Source: Chitinophaga sp. LS1 (GTDB lineage Bacteria; Bacteroidota; Bacteroidia; Chitinophagales; Chitinophagaceae). From it: DNA of 64,000 nt. This document shows positions 38,026 to 46,545 of the stretch, piece after piece (the stretch's first letter is position 1; every line of letters starts with the position of its first letter). The position numbers and the translations under genes were made by a program. The stretch covers positions 2,480,001 to 2,544,000 of the forward strand of contig NZ_CP128362.1 in the NCBI RefSeq assembly GCF_034274695.1, written 5' to 3'. The notes under the pieces were generated by a model, which made no database searches, was not told where the DNA came from, and saw only the letters and a list, made by a program, of their open reading frames with translations.

Positions 38026-38063
38026 GATCAAAATTCGTATTAAACAATAAATACACATTTATC

Positions 38064-38336
38064 ATGGCTATTTTAACTGTTTTATTGCAGGCTTCTACTG
38101 AAGCAGCTGCTTCTGCTGCTGGTCTGGCAAAAGCTGGTGGTGCTGTTGGTGCTGGTATCGCTGCTATCGCAGCTGGTATTGGTGTTGGTAACATCGGTAA
38201 GAGCGCGCTGGAATCTATCGCTCGTCAGCCTGAAGCTGCAAATGACATCCGTGCTAACATGATCCTGGCAGCGGCGCTGGTAGAGGGTGTTGCCCTGTTC
38301 GGCGTTATCGCAGGTCTGCTGGCAGTAGTGCTGTAA
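38064..38336 (+). CDS. atpE: F0F1 ATP synthase subunit c
   Basis: 90 residues forming a two-helix hairpin: glycine/alanine-rich helix 1 (GAGIAAIAAGIGVGNIG), the polar loop SIARQPEA and helix 2 with the ion-binding glutamate in AALVEGVALFG. It is present in 8-15 copies per complex, so it must be made in excess. A 12-bp hairpin directly downstream (38348-38386) may stabilise its mRNA. Confidence 0.95.
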   Translation: MAILTVLLQASTEAAASAAGLAKAGGAVGAGIAAIAAGIGVGNIGKSALESIARQPEAANDIRANMILAAALVEGVALFGVIAGLLAVVL

Positions 38337-38347
38337 GGCCAAAACTT

Positions 38348-38386
38348 ATTACTGCATCCGGCGCACAGGGCAATGGATGCAGTAAT
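38348..38386 (+). other. 12-bp hairpin between atpE and atpF
   Basis: ATTACTGCATCC (38348-38359) pairs with GGATGCAGTAAT (38375-38386), 15-nt loop. No strong T-tract, so it is read as an mRNA stability or partial attenuation structure within the operon. The rest of the 173-nt atpE-atpF gap holds no reading frame that looks real. Confidence 0.55.
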
Positions 38387-38509
38387 CTCTATCTTTAAAA
38401 AAGATCGCTGATCTGGCAGTATACCGGTAAAAATGTTTGTGTATTGCATTGGTACACTGGCATCATCAGCAAGAAAAAAATAATGCGAACCAAATAAATT
38501 CTAATAATC

Positions 38510-39004
38510 ATGGATCTGTTGCAGCCCGCGTTAGGCTTGTTTACCTTCTCATTAGTTATATTCATCATTCTTTTCATTATCCTGAAGAAGTTTGCATGGA
38601 AACCGATCCTCTCTATCCTGAAGGAAAGAGAAACCTCTATATCTGACTCAATCGCAGCTGCTGAAAGAGTAAAAGAGGAAATGGCTCAGATGAAAGCTGA
38701 ACATGAGCACGTACTGGCAGAAGCTAAAGCTGAAAGGAGCAAAATCCTGAAAGAAGCTAAAGACGCTAAAGATCACATCATTGCTGAAGCTAAGACACAA
38801 GCTCAGGCTGAAGCTAAGAAGATCATCAGCGAAGCTTACACTGCTATCGACAACCAGAAAATGGCTGCCCTGACTGATGTTAAAAATCAGGTTGGTAAAC
38901 TGGTTATTGAAGTAGCTGAGAAAGTGCTGCGTAAAGAACTGTCTGACAAAAAAGCTCAGGAAGGTTATATTAAAGAACTGGCAGGAGACATTAAATTAAA
39001 CTAA
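38510..39004 (+). CDS. atpF: F0F1 ATP synthase subunit b
   Basis: 164 residues: one N-terminal membrane helix (about 8-28, LGLFTFSLVIFIILFIIL), the conserved KKFAWKPI junction, and then a long charged Ala/Lys/Glu coiled coil that forms the peripheral stalk. It overlaps nothing and precedes atpH by 18 nt. Confidence 0.95.
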   Translation: MDLLQPALGLFTFSLVIFIILFIILKKFAWKPILSILKERETSISDSIAAAERVKEEMAQMKAEHEHVLAEAKAERSKILKEAKDAKDHIIAEAKTQAQAEAKKIISEAYTAIDNQKMAALTDVKNQVGKLVIEVAEKVLRKELSDKKAQEGYIKELAGDIKLN

Positions 39005-39022
39005 GAGCTAATCGCTATATAT

Positions 39023-39583
39023 ATGCGGAATCCTCGTTTAGCATCCAGGTATGCAAAATCTTTGATAGATCTGTCCTCTGAAAAAGGACAGCTGGAGGCT
39101 GTACAGGCAGATATGCTCTTCCTGCAGCAGCTCTCAAAAACAAATCCTGATGTGGTGAATTTGCTGAAAAGTCCCATCATCAAGCCTGATAAAAAACAAC
39201 AGATCCTCGCTGCCATCTTCGACAGCCGTGTGAGCGCCATGACTTCCGCTTTCATTAAGTTGCTGGTAATCAAGGGAAGGGAAAGCAATCTGCCTGAGAT
39301 CGCAGGTGAATATCTGCGTCAGTACAATACACTGAAAGGTATCAGTAAGGTGAAAATCACCACTGCTGTACCAGTAGATGCAAGTGTACTGAATGTGATC
39401 AAGCAGAAAGCAGAAGCAGGTTCAGACAAGAAGATCGAACTGGAATCAGCAGTAGATGCTGCCCTGATCGGTGGTTTTGTACTGGAAACAGAGGACAAAC
39501 TGTTTGATGCATCAATACTGCGTGATCTGAATGACATCAAAAAGCAATTCGCAGGTAACATCTATGTTCCTGAACTGAAATAA
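39023..39583 (+). CDS. atpH: F0F1 ATP synthase subunit delta
   Basis: 186 residues. The N-terminal SRYAKSLIDLSSEKGQLEAV motif and the C-terminal DAALIGGFVLETEDKLFDASIL motif are diagnostic of AtpH, which ties the peripheral stalk to the F1 head. An 88-nt gap with small inverted repeats precedes atpA. Confidence 0.95.
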   Translation: MRNPRLASRYAKSLIDLSSEKGQLEAVQADMLFLQQLSKTNPDVVNLLKSPIIKPDKKQQILAAIFDSRVSAMTSAFIKLLVIKGRESNLPEIAGEYLRQYNTLKGISKVKITTAVPVDASVLNVIKQKAEAGSDKKIELESAVDAALIGGFVLETEDKLFDASILRDLNDIKKQFAGNIYVPELK

Positions 39584-39671
39584 AACAATTTACAGCAGCC
39601 GCTGCGTACCCGCAAAGCTGTTGTCGTTATACATCAATTTATTTAACGACTCTTTCTAAAAGTATATCACT

Positions 39672-41249
39672 ATGGTGGAGATAAAACCAGATGAAATTTC
39701 GGCGATATTACGCCAGCAACTAAGCAACTTCAATGCTGCTGCTGACCTCGAAGAGGTTGGTACCGTATTGCAGGTGGGAGATGGTATCGCACGTGTTTAT
39801 GGTTTGAACAACGTTCGTTCCGGTGAACTGGTAGAATTCGAAAATGGTGTTCAGGCGATCGCGCTGAACCTGGAAGAAGATAACGTGGGTGTGGTATTGA
39901 TGGGTGAATCGGGTGACATTAAAGAAGGTAACAAAGTACGTCGTACCGGTAAGATCGCCTCTATCAATGTAGGTGAAGGCATGGTAGGTCGTGTAGTAAA
40001 TACCCTGGGTGCTCCTATCGATGGTAAGGGCCCAATCACTGGCGAACTGTATGAAATGCCACTGGAACGTAAAGCTCCGGGTGTATTGTTCCGTGAGCCG
40101 GTAAAAGAACCACTGCAGACTGGTATCAAAGCGATCGATGCGATGATCCCTGTAGGTCGTGGTCAGCGTGAGCTGGTGATCGGTGACCGTCAGACTGGTA
40201 AAACTGCCATCTGTATCGATACCATCATCAATCAGAAAGAATTTTACGAAGCTGGCAAGCCAGTATATTGTATTTATGTAGCGATTGGTCAGAAAGCCTC
40301 AACAATCGCAGGTGTAATGAAAACCCTGCAGGATGCAGGTGCTTTGGCTTACACTGTTATCGTAGCTGCTTCTGCTGCTGATCCTGCTCCTTTGCAGTTC
40401 TACGCGCCATTTGCTGGTGCTGCTATCGGTGAGTTCTTCCGCGATAGCGGTCGTCCTGCACTGATCGTATACGATGATCTGTCTAAACAGGCGGTTGCTT
40501 ACCGTGAGGTATCTCTGCTGCTCCGTCGTCCTCCTGGACGTGAAGCTTATCCTGGTGACGTATTCTACCTGCATAGCCGTCTTCTCGAGCGTGCAGCGAA
40601 AATCATCAGCAAGGATGAAATCGCTCAGCAGATGAATGACCTGCCAGAATCAATCAGACACCTGGTTAAAGGTGGTGGTTCCCTGACGGCATTGCCAATC
40701 ATCGAAACGCAGGCTGCGGATGTATCTGCATACATCCCAACCAACGTAATCTCCATCACTGACGGTCAGATCTTCCTGGAGTCTAACCTGTTCAACGCTG
40801 GTATCCGTCCGGCTATTAACGTAGGTATCTCCGTAAGCCGTGTGGGTGGTAACGCTCAGATCAAATCCATGAAGAAGGTAGCTGGTACCCTGAAACTGGA
40901 CCAGGCGCAATACCGTGAAATGGAAGCGTTCTCTAAATTCGGTGGTGACCTGGATGCTGCTACCAAGCAGGTACTTGATAAAGGTGCCCGCAACGTGGAA
41001 ATACTGAAACAACCTCAGTTCTCTCCGTACACTGTAGAAAAACAGGTAGCAATGATCTATCTGGGTACAAACGGTCTGCTGCGTGAAGTTCCGGTTAGGA
41101 ATGTGAGGGCTTTTGAAGAGGCTTTCCTGAATGAAATGGACGTTCGTCTGCCAGATGTAATGGCTGAGTTCAAGAAAGGTAACCTGCCTGAAGAAGGTTT
41201 GAAGAAAATGGTTGCGCTGGCTAGCGAACTGAAACCAAGATTTGCATAA
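39672..41249 (+). CDS. atpA: F0F1 ATP synthase subunit alpha
   Basis: 525 residues, full length. P-loop GDRQTGKTA, the alpha-subunit signature [14 protein letters not shown] and the regulatory [11 protein letters not shown] segment are all visible. Alpha alternates with the catalytic beta subunit in F1. A strong terminator follows, and neither gamma (atpG) nor beta/epsilon (atpD, atpC) is next, so those genes must lie elsewhere. Confidence 0.97.
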   Translation: MVEIKPDEISAILRQQLSNFNAAADLEEVGTVLQVGDGIARVYGLNNVRSGELVEFENGVQAIALNLEEDNVGVVLMGESGDIKEGNKVRRTGKIASINVGEGMVGRVVNTLGAPIDGKGPITGELYEMPLERKAPGVLFREPVKEPLQTGIKAIDAMIPVGRGQRELVIGDRQTGKTAICIDTIINQKEFYEAGKPVYCIYVAIGQKASTIAGVMKTLQDAGALAYTVIVAASAADPAPLQFYAPFAGAAIGEFFRDSGRPALIVYDDLSKQAVAYREVSLLLRRPPGREAYPGDVFYLHSRLLERAAKIISKDEIAQQMNDLPESIRHLVKGGGSLTALPIIETQAADVSAYIPTNVISITDGQIFLESNLFNAGIRPAINVGISVSRVGGNAQIKSMKKVAGTLKLDQAQYREMEAFSKFGGDLDAATKQVLDKGARNVEILKQPQFSPYTVEKQVAMIYLGTNGLLREVPVRNVRAFEEAFLNEMDVRLPDVMAEFKKGNLPEEGLKKMVALASELKPRFA

Positions 41250-41272
41250 GCCTATCAAGGTAAGAATATAAG

Positions 41273-41311
41273 AGAACGGCCTCTCCCTTTGGGTGAGGCC
41301 GTTCTTTTTTA
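41273..41311 (+). terminator. Intrinsic terminator of the atp operon
   Basis: AGAACGGCCTC (41273-41283) pairs with GAGGCCGTTCT (41295-41305), followed by TTTTT. Confidence 0.88.
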
Positions 41312-41346
41312 CCGACTGTTCACCCGCTTTTACCGGCAATACTCCC

Positions 41347-41354
41347 TACATTTG
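41347..41354 (+). promoter_or_regulatory. Putative -7 element of the TonB-dependent receptor gene
   Basis: TACATTTG fits TAnnTTTG, 62 nt before the ATG at 41417; the upstream in-frame TTG at 41366 would lie in the 5' leader. Confidence 0.4.
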
Positions 41355-41416
41355 CCTTATATGGATTGATAGCCCCCTGGCCCCGATGTAGCTTTGTTAA
41401 AAATTCAACACCCCCT

Positions 41417-43573
41417 ATGTGTAAGTTTTACCTAATTCTGTTTTTATCAACCATCCCGACAGCTGTTCTGCAGGCGCAAACAAAGATCAGTGGAAAGATC
41501 ACCGACAAGAAAAATCATCCATTACAGGGAGTGAATATCTCCATTAAAGACGCTTACGACGGTGCTACCAGTGCCGCCGACGGTACCTTCTCTTTTACAA
41601 CCGACGTCACCGGCGAACAAAGTGTTTTTTTCAGTTTAGCCACTTATCAGACACAGGAACAAAAAGTAAATCTCTCAGGTCCCGTGACACTGAATATCAT
41701 TTTAAGAAATGATATCAGCCAGCTCAAAATCGTGACCATCTCCGCAGGGAGTATTGAAGCCAGCAGCGAGAAGAATAATACTGTACTGAAACCGCTGGAT
41801 ATTGTAACCACTGGTGGTGCGATGGCAGATATTGTGAGTGCATTAAAGACATTGCCGGGTACACAGCAAACCAATGATAAGGAAGGCCTTTTTGTACGTG
41901 GTGGTACCGGTTACGAAACACAGACATTTATAGACGGATTACTGGTGCGTAATCCTTTTTATTCAGGGTTGCCTGATATGCCGGGAAGAGGGCGTTTTTC
42001 ACCGTTCCTGTTTAAAGGCACGACCTTTAGCAGTGGGGGGTATTCAGCTCAGTATGGACAGGGTTTATCTTCTGCACTGGTATTGGAATCACAGGATCTG
42101 CCGGAACGTTCTTCCTATTCACTGGGTGTATCTCCGATTGGTGTGAGTGGTGGATTGGATGAACTGGCAAAAGATAAGAAAGGCTCTTTTGGTATAGAAG
42201 CTGACTACACCAACCTGGGACCTTATCTGAATGTGATCAAGCCTAAGTTTGAGCCGAGTGTGAATCCAGAGATCATTGGTACTTCTGCTAATTTCAGAAG
42301 GAAAACATCTGCTACAGGCATGCTCAAGTTCTATGGGTATAGCAACTGGACACATATGGGGAGTATTCGTCCCAGCTTTGAATATGCAGGGGATAAGGAG
42401 TTGTTTGAAATGAAAAATCAGAATGTGTATACGAATCTAAGCTATAAGGAGTTATTAAATAATGACTGGAAGATAAATGCAGGGGTATCATTTAGTACGA
42501 ATACAGATAGGATCACTTTAGATACGGTGCCGAAGAACCCCGACCCGATGAAGATCCATAACCTTTCACAACTGGCTCAGGGTAGAGTGATGCTTACAAA
42601 GAACATTGGTAATTTCTCTGCACTGCGCTTGGGTGGTGAGTATCAGTATGCCGTGGAAAACGCTGAATACAATGGATATAAGGCGAACTATACAGATAAT
42701 TATTCTGCTGCATTTGCAGAAGGTGATATCTACTTCACACCACAATTTGTAGGTCGTGTAGGTGGTCGTATGGAATACTCATCGAAGATTGGTAAAATGA
42801 ATCTGGCACCGCGTGTATCATTAGCGTATAAGTTAGATCAGAATAGCCAGGTGTCATTAGCTTATGGTGATTACTATCAAAAGCCGGAGCAGCAATACCT
42901 GCGATTCAAGCCAGATTTGGATTACATGAAGGCTACGCATTACATCGCCAGTTTCCAGCGGGTAGCCAATAACTATACACTGCGTGTGGAAGCGTTCTAT
43001 AAAAAGTATCATCACCTTGTGAAGACAAGTCCGGATACAGTTACTAACGGTACTGGCTATGCAAAAGGCATTGAACTCTTCTGGCGTGATCGTAAGAGTG
43101 TGAAGAACCTTGACTATTGGGTATCTTATTCTTATCTCGATACCAAGCGTAACTATCTCACTTATCCATATGAAGTACAGCCGGACTTCGCTGCAAAGCA
43201 TACTTTCAGCGTAGTGACCAAATACTATATTTCATCTATCACTACTAATATTGGTTTGACATACACCTTTGCTACAGGTCGTCCTTATTATAATCCGAAT
43301 CTGCCTGTGAGCCAGTTTATGTCGCAAAAGACCATCGATTATAATTCAGTCGGATTGAGTGTCAGTTATCTGACATCTATTCACAAAGCCTTTACCATCC
43401 TCGTATTATCTGTGAATAACATCGGTAATTTCAAACAGGTATATGGCTATCATTATTCAACAGATGCGTTGCGCAGGGAAGCGATCACACCGAATATTCC
43501 CCGCTTTATTTACCTGGGTATGTTTATGAGCTTTGGTATAGACAGGCGTCAGGAAACGATTGATAACTTATAA
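41417..43573 (+). CDS. TonB-dependent outer-membrane receptor with carboxypeptidase-regulatory-like N-terminus
   Basis: 718 residues with a signal peptide (FYLILFLSTIPTAVLQAQ). The first 100 residues after it are a carboxypeptidase-D regulatory-like beta domain (ISGKITDKKNHPLQGVNISI), followed by a plug (ALKTLPGTQQTNDKEGLFVRGG) and a 22-strand-type barrel. This architecture imports substrates such as siderophores or glycans using TonB energy, but no SusD partner is adjacent, so it is not a Sus-type pair. The frame is open from a TTG at 41366. A TPR-like secreted protein begins 15 nt downstream and is probably co-transcribed. Confidence 0.88.
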   Translation: MCKFYLILFLSTIPTAVLQAQTKISGKITDKKNHPLQGVNISIKDAYDGATSAADGTFSFTTDVTGEQSVFFSLATYQTQEQKVNLSGPVTLNIILRNDISQLKIVTISAGSIEASSEKNNTVLKPLDIVTTGGAMADIVSALKTLPGTQQTNDKEGLFVRGGTGYETQTFIDGLLVRNPFYSGLPDMPGRGRFSPFLFKGTTFSSGGYSAQYGQGLSSALVLESQDLPERSSYSLGVSPIGVSGGLDELAKDKKGSFGIEADYTNLGPYLNVIKPKFEPSVNPEIIGTSANFRRKTSATGMLKFYGYSNWTHMGSIRPSFEYAGDKELFEMKNQNVYTNLSYKELLNNDWKINAGVSFSTNTDRITLDTVPKNPDPMKIHNLSQLAQGRVMLTKNIGNFSALRLGGEYQYAVENAEYNGYKANYTDNYSAAFAEGDIYFTPQFVGRVGGRMEYSSKIGKMNLAPRVSLAYKLDQNSQVSLAYGDYYQKPEQQYLRFKPDLDYMKATHYIASFQRVANNYTLRVEAFYKKYHHLVKTSPDTVTNGTGYAKGIELFWRDRKSVKNLDYWVSYSYLDTKRNYLTYPYEVQPDFAAKHTFSVVTKYYISSITTNIGLTYTFATGRPYYNPNLPVSQFMSQKTIDYNSVGLSVSYLTSIHKAFTILVLSVNNIGNFKQVYGYHYSTDALRREAITPNIPRFIYLGMFMSFGIDRRQETIDNL

Positions 43574-43588
43574 AATCTAAACTTGTAT

Positions 43589-44233
43589 ATGATGAAAACT
43601 TTTGTTCTCTCCTTCTGCCTTTTAGTAACTACATTTTCTATGACTTTTGCGCAGAGCGCGCAATATGAATCAGCCATGAACAAACAGATTGCACTGCTGG
43701 ATGATCCCGCCAACCGGGGGCCTGAGAAGATGCAGGAAATTGCCAACACCTTTGAGCGTATTGCTGCTGCTGAAAAGACACAATGGTTACCTTATTACTA
43801 TGCTGCTTATTGCTATGTGATGAATGCACTGATGGAGAAAGATAAGAGCAAGGTGGATATGATCGATGATAAGGCGCAGGCTGCCATTCTGCAGGCAGAC
43901 GCGCTGAGTCCTAAGAATGATGAGATCTATTGCATCAGGTCATTGATCGCTACAGCACGTATTGGTGTGGATCCGCAAACAAGAGGTATGCAGTATGGTA
44001 CGGAAGCTGCTACCTGGCTGGCACAGGCTGCGCAGATCAATAAAGAGAATCCACGTGTGGATATGCTGCAGGGACAATCTTTGTATTATACACCGGAACA
44101 GTTTGGTGGCAGTAAAGAGAAAGCGAAAGAGAAGTTTACAGTAGCGCTGAAGAAGTTTGCAGCATTCAAGCCGGCAAGCGGGATTGCGCCACATTGGGGA
44201 GAGGAGTATACCAGGCAGTTATTAGCAAAATAA
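43589..44233 (+). CDS. Small secreted TPR-like protein downstream of the TonB receptor
   Basis: 214 residues with a signal peptide (FVLSFCLLVTTFSMTFAQ). Two or three degenerate TPR-type helical pairs can be seen (AYCYVMNALMEKDKSKVD, ADALSPKNDEIYCIRSLI). Start taken at the first ATG; an ATG one codon later is as good. The 15-nt gap to the receptor suggests an operon and a periplasmic accessory role, which is inference. The stop is 4 nt before a long perfect hairpin. Confidence 0.8.
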   Translation: MMKTFVLSFCLLVTTFSMTFAQSAQYESAMNKQIALLDDPANRGPEKMQEIANTFERIAAAEKTQWLPYYYAAYCYVMNALMEKDKSKVDMIDDKAQAAILQADALSPKNDEIYCIRSLIATARIGVDPQTRGMQYGTEAATWLAQAAQINKENPRVDMLQGQSLYYTPEQFGGSKEKAKEKFTVALKKFAAFKPASGIAPHWGEEYTRQLLAK

Positions 44234-44237
44234 ATAA

Positions 44238-44285
44238 ATTTATAATTAAATGGACCTGCATGCGCAGGTTCATTTAATTATAAAT
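44238..44285. repeat. 22-bp hairpin (one G-U), first of a pair
   Basis: ATTTATAATTAAATG (44238-44252) plus GACCTGC pair with GCAGGT and CATTTAATTATAAAT (44271-44285) around ATGC; the only non-Watson-Crick pair is G44253-T44270. It starts 4 nt after the stop codon. Confidence 0.8.
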
Positions 44286-44286
44286 C

Positions 44287-44333
44287 AAGCCCAACAGGGA
44301 GGAATGGCGAAGCCATTCCTCCCTGTTGGGCTT
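44287..44333. repeat. Perfect 22-bp hairpin with GAA loop, second of a pair
   Basis: Arms 44287-44308 and 44312-44333 are exact complements around GAA, one nt after the first hairpin. Same architecture as 24186-24234. No T-tract. Confidence 0.8.
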
Positions 44334-44404
44334 ATATCCCTGTTATTACATTTCAGTCTTTACCGTTAACTTTAAAACACACGTTAACCTAAAAACTGAA
44401 CCCC

Positions 44405-45250
44405 ATGAAAACCGTGGAAAATAAACTCTCCGTGGCTTCTTCTTCCGCCTTATTACTCTCTGTAGTAAAAAGCCTGTACATGGATGGCTGGGGGCATGCA
44501 TACTTATCACACATTGATTTCAGTGCTGTAGAAAAACCGGCAGAAGAGCTGTCAAGGATCACGCCTTTATTCAGTGAGATCTTATTGCTTCGCAAACAGA
44601 TGGTGCGCTACCTGATCAAACAGCTTATGATAGAACACCCCCATCAGCAGGTATGCATATTAGCAGCGGGCCTGGACCCTCTGGGGCTGCAGATTGCAGA
44701 ATACTTTCCCGAACAGCTTACCAGCATTTATGAAGTGGATACCTGCCATATGCAGGAAAAACAGGCGCTCTATGCCGCCGTGTCCTACAATGACGCCCGC
44801 CTGCATACATTACATGCAGACATTACCCACACACAGCAAATGATGGAACTACTGATAGCCGCAGGCTACAGACCGCATGAACCTACCCTCATCGTATTTG
44901 AAGGTATCATGCATTATATTCCCGAAGAGCATTTTCTGAAAGTGATGCGTTGTTTTTGTTCCAGGGGGCGGAACAATGCGGTGATTATGGATTATACCAT
45001 TCCTGAGGAGGAGATGCCGGCTTCTTTTATATCCCGGGCAAGGGCATTGTCAGATATTATGGAAAACAATATTGGGGCTTATACACGGGCTTATAGCCGT
45101 AAGAAGGTGATGAACCTGCTCTCATTGTTAGAAGCGGAAATAACGGGTGTTTATGACATGCAGGCAACGGAATATGTATTGCACGGGTATAACAAGTGGT
45201 TCAGGAGCAGGGGAGAGGGGTTGCTGGAAATGGCAGCATTTCATATTTAA
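44405..45250 (+). CDS. SAM-dependent methyltransferase, leucine carboxyl methyltransferase (LCM/PPM) family
   Basis: 281 residues, cytoplasmic. The nucleotide-binding loop is CILAAGLDPLGLQIAEYF, the acidic ribose-binding residue is in SIYEVDTCHMQ, and VFEGIMHYIPEEHF is the hallmark of the LCM/PPM methyltransferase family. Such enzymes methylate carboxyl groups of proteins or small molecules. No other biosynthetic gene is adjacent, so the substrate is unknown. Copy 3 of the conserved element is in its 3' UTR. Confidence 0.8.
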   Translation: MKTVENKLSVASSSALLLSVVKSLYMDGWGHAYLSHIDFSAVEKPAEELSRITPLFSEILLLRKQMVRYLIKQLMIEHPHQQVCILAAGLDPLGLQIAEYFPEQLTSIYEVDTCHMQEKQALYAAVSYNDARLHTLHADITHTQQMMELLIAAGYRPHEPTLIVFEGIMHYIPEEHFLKVMRCFCSRGRNNAVIMDYTIPEEEMPASFISRARALSDIMENNIGAYTRAYSRKKVMNLLSLLEAEITGVYDMQATEYVLHGYNKWFRSRGEGLLEMAAFHI

Positions 45251-45296
45251 GGAAAGCATTCCAAAAATAAAATGGCGGGGTATTATCAGGTGTCAG

Positions 45297-45355
45297 AAAA
45301 AAACTTCATGAAAGAGGGAATTCACCAACGGGGGATGAAAAGCATTTTCAAAAAA
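45297..45355 (+). repeat. Conserved 3'-UTR element, copy 3
   Basis: AAAAAAACTTCATGAAAG, AGGGAATTCACCAAC, GGGGG, ATGAAAAGCATTTTCA, AAAAA. The TGAAA-N5-TTTCA inverted repeat is retained though its loop changed. The linker between the two conserved halves is one nt longer than in copies 1 and 2. Confidence 0.72.
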
Positions 45356-45356
45356 C

Positions 45357-45391
45357 ATGGCCGTCCCGAAGTTTTGAGACGGCCATTTTTC
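45357..45391. terminator. Intrinsic terminator after the methyltransferase gene
   Basis: ATGGCCGTC (45357-45365) pairs with GACGGCCAT (45378-45386), followed by TTTTT; the A-run before it would serve pdxA from the other strand. Confidence 0.85.
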
Positions 45392-45395
45392 TATG

Positions 45396-46460
45396 CTATT
45401 CAGAAGCTAATTCAATTTTCTTGAGTGGGTTCAGCGTGTTCTCGTCATACTGTTCTCTCTTCTCAATAATATCCAGACAGGAGAAGATCGCCTGGCGGAA
45501 AGAAAAGTGATCTGCCAGGTTTTTACCTGCAATATCAAATGCAGTACCATGGTCAGGAGAAGTGCGTACGATAGGCAGACCTGCCGTGAAGTTGATCCCT
45601 TCGCCGGTAGCCAGTGACTTGAATGGTATCAGGCCCTGGTCGTGGTACATAGCCAGTACGCCATCGAAGGCGGCGTGCATATTCCTTGCAAAGAAGGCAT
45701 CGGCGCTATAAGGGCCAAAGCAAAGAATACCATGGTTCTTTGCATGGTCAATAGCAGGGATGATCTCTCTCAGTTCTTCGTCACCGATCAGGCCATCATC
45801 GCCGGCATGTGGGTTCAGACCCAGTACTGCAATGCGTGGCTGGTCGATACCAAAGTCTCTGATCAGGCTATCTTTCATCATGGTCAGTTTGGCCAGGATG
45901 TTTTCGCGGGTCACATATTTTGCTACATCACGGATAGGTACATGCTCGGTGAGCAATCCTACACGCATATTATCGGCAGTCATAAACATGAGCACATCTT
46001 TTGCTTCAAAGGCATCTCTGAGGTAAGGGGTGTGACCAGTGTAATTGAACTGCTCGCTCTGTATGTTCTTTTTGTGGATCGGAGCGGTCACCAGACCATC
46101 TATTTCACCGTTTTTCAGGCATTCGATGGCGACTGCGAGGGAACGGGCAGCGTATTTACCGCCTGTTTCATTCAGTATACCTGGTGTGATCTGTACTTCT
46201 TCTTCCCAGCAGTTGAATACATTCACCTGCTTGTGGTTCAGCCTGGAGAATTCTTTCAGACTCTGATAGTTGAAGTTGTTCTCATTCATCAACTTGCGAT
46301 AGAAGTTGATCGTCTTGTTGGAAGCAAATATCACCGGGGTACAAAACTCCAGCATTCTGTTATCCGCAAAGGTCTTGATAATCAATTCGGCGCCAATGCT
46401 GTTAATATCACCAACGGTGATACCAATTACCGGCTTGTTTGTCTGGGCGTTGCTACTCAT
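45396..46460 (-). CDS. pdxA: 4-hydroxythreonine-4-phosphate dehydrogenase
   Basis: 354 residues, the full PdxA length. It oxidises 4-phosphohydroxy-L-threonine in pyridoxal phosphate synthesis. Visible motifs: IGITVGDINSIGAELIIK at the N-terminus, the metal-binding TGHTPYLRDAF region, GLNPHAGDDGLIGDEE, and the C-terminal MYHDQGLIPFK and TSPDHGTAFDIAG. The start ATG has a minus-strand TATATTTG 21 nt upstream. Confidence 0.95.
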   Translation of the reverse strand: MSSNAQTNKPVIGITVGDINSIGAELIIKTFADNRMLEFCTPVIFASNKTINFYRKLMNENNFNYQSLKEFSRLNHKQVNVFNCWEEEVQITPGILNETGGKYAARSLAVAIECLKNGEIDGLVTAPIHKKNIQSEQFNYTGHTPYLRDAFEAKDVLMFMTADNMRVGLLTEHVPIRDVAKYVTRENILAKLTMMKDSLIRDFGIDQPRIAVLGLNPHAGDDGLIGDEELREIIPAIDHAKNHGILCFGPYSADAFFARNMHAAFDGVLAMYHDQGLIPFKSLATGEGINFTAGLPIVRTSPDHGTAFDIAGKNLADHFSFRQAIFSCLDIIEKREQYDENTLNPLKKIELASE

Positions 46461-46480
46461 GCGTTTTGAGAAATAATGGG

Positions 46481-46488
46481 CAAATATA
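46481..46488 (-). promoter_or_regulatory. Putative -7 element of pdxA
   Basis: Minus-strand TATATTTG, 20 nt before the pdxA ATG, in the 85-nt divergent region shared with rsmA. Confidence 0.45.
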
Positions 46489-46527
46489 ACAAGAATTAAG
46501 GGAGAAACTTATTCAAACTGATTTCCG

Positions 46528-46535
46528 TAATTTTG
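46528..46535 (+). promoter_or_regulatory. Putative -7 element of rsmA
   Basis: TAATTTTG fits TAnnTTTG with 10 nt between it and the rsmA ATG; a nearly leaderless transcript is predicted. Confidence 0.45.
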
Positions 46536-46545
46536 ACACCTGAAC

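Noticed and set aside
44405..45250. Part of a secondary-metabolite cluster
   Set aside because: The methyltransferase has no biosynthetic neighbours; nearby genes are housekeeping or transport.
45642..46469. Long open frame (275 codons) antisense to pdxA
   Set aside because: It has no family motif, lies fully within a clear pdxA gene, and has the odd composition (His, Cys, Phe rich) typical of a shadow frame.
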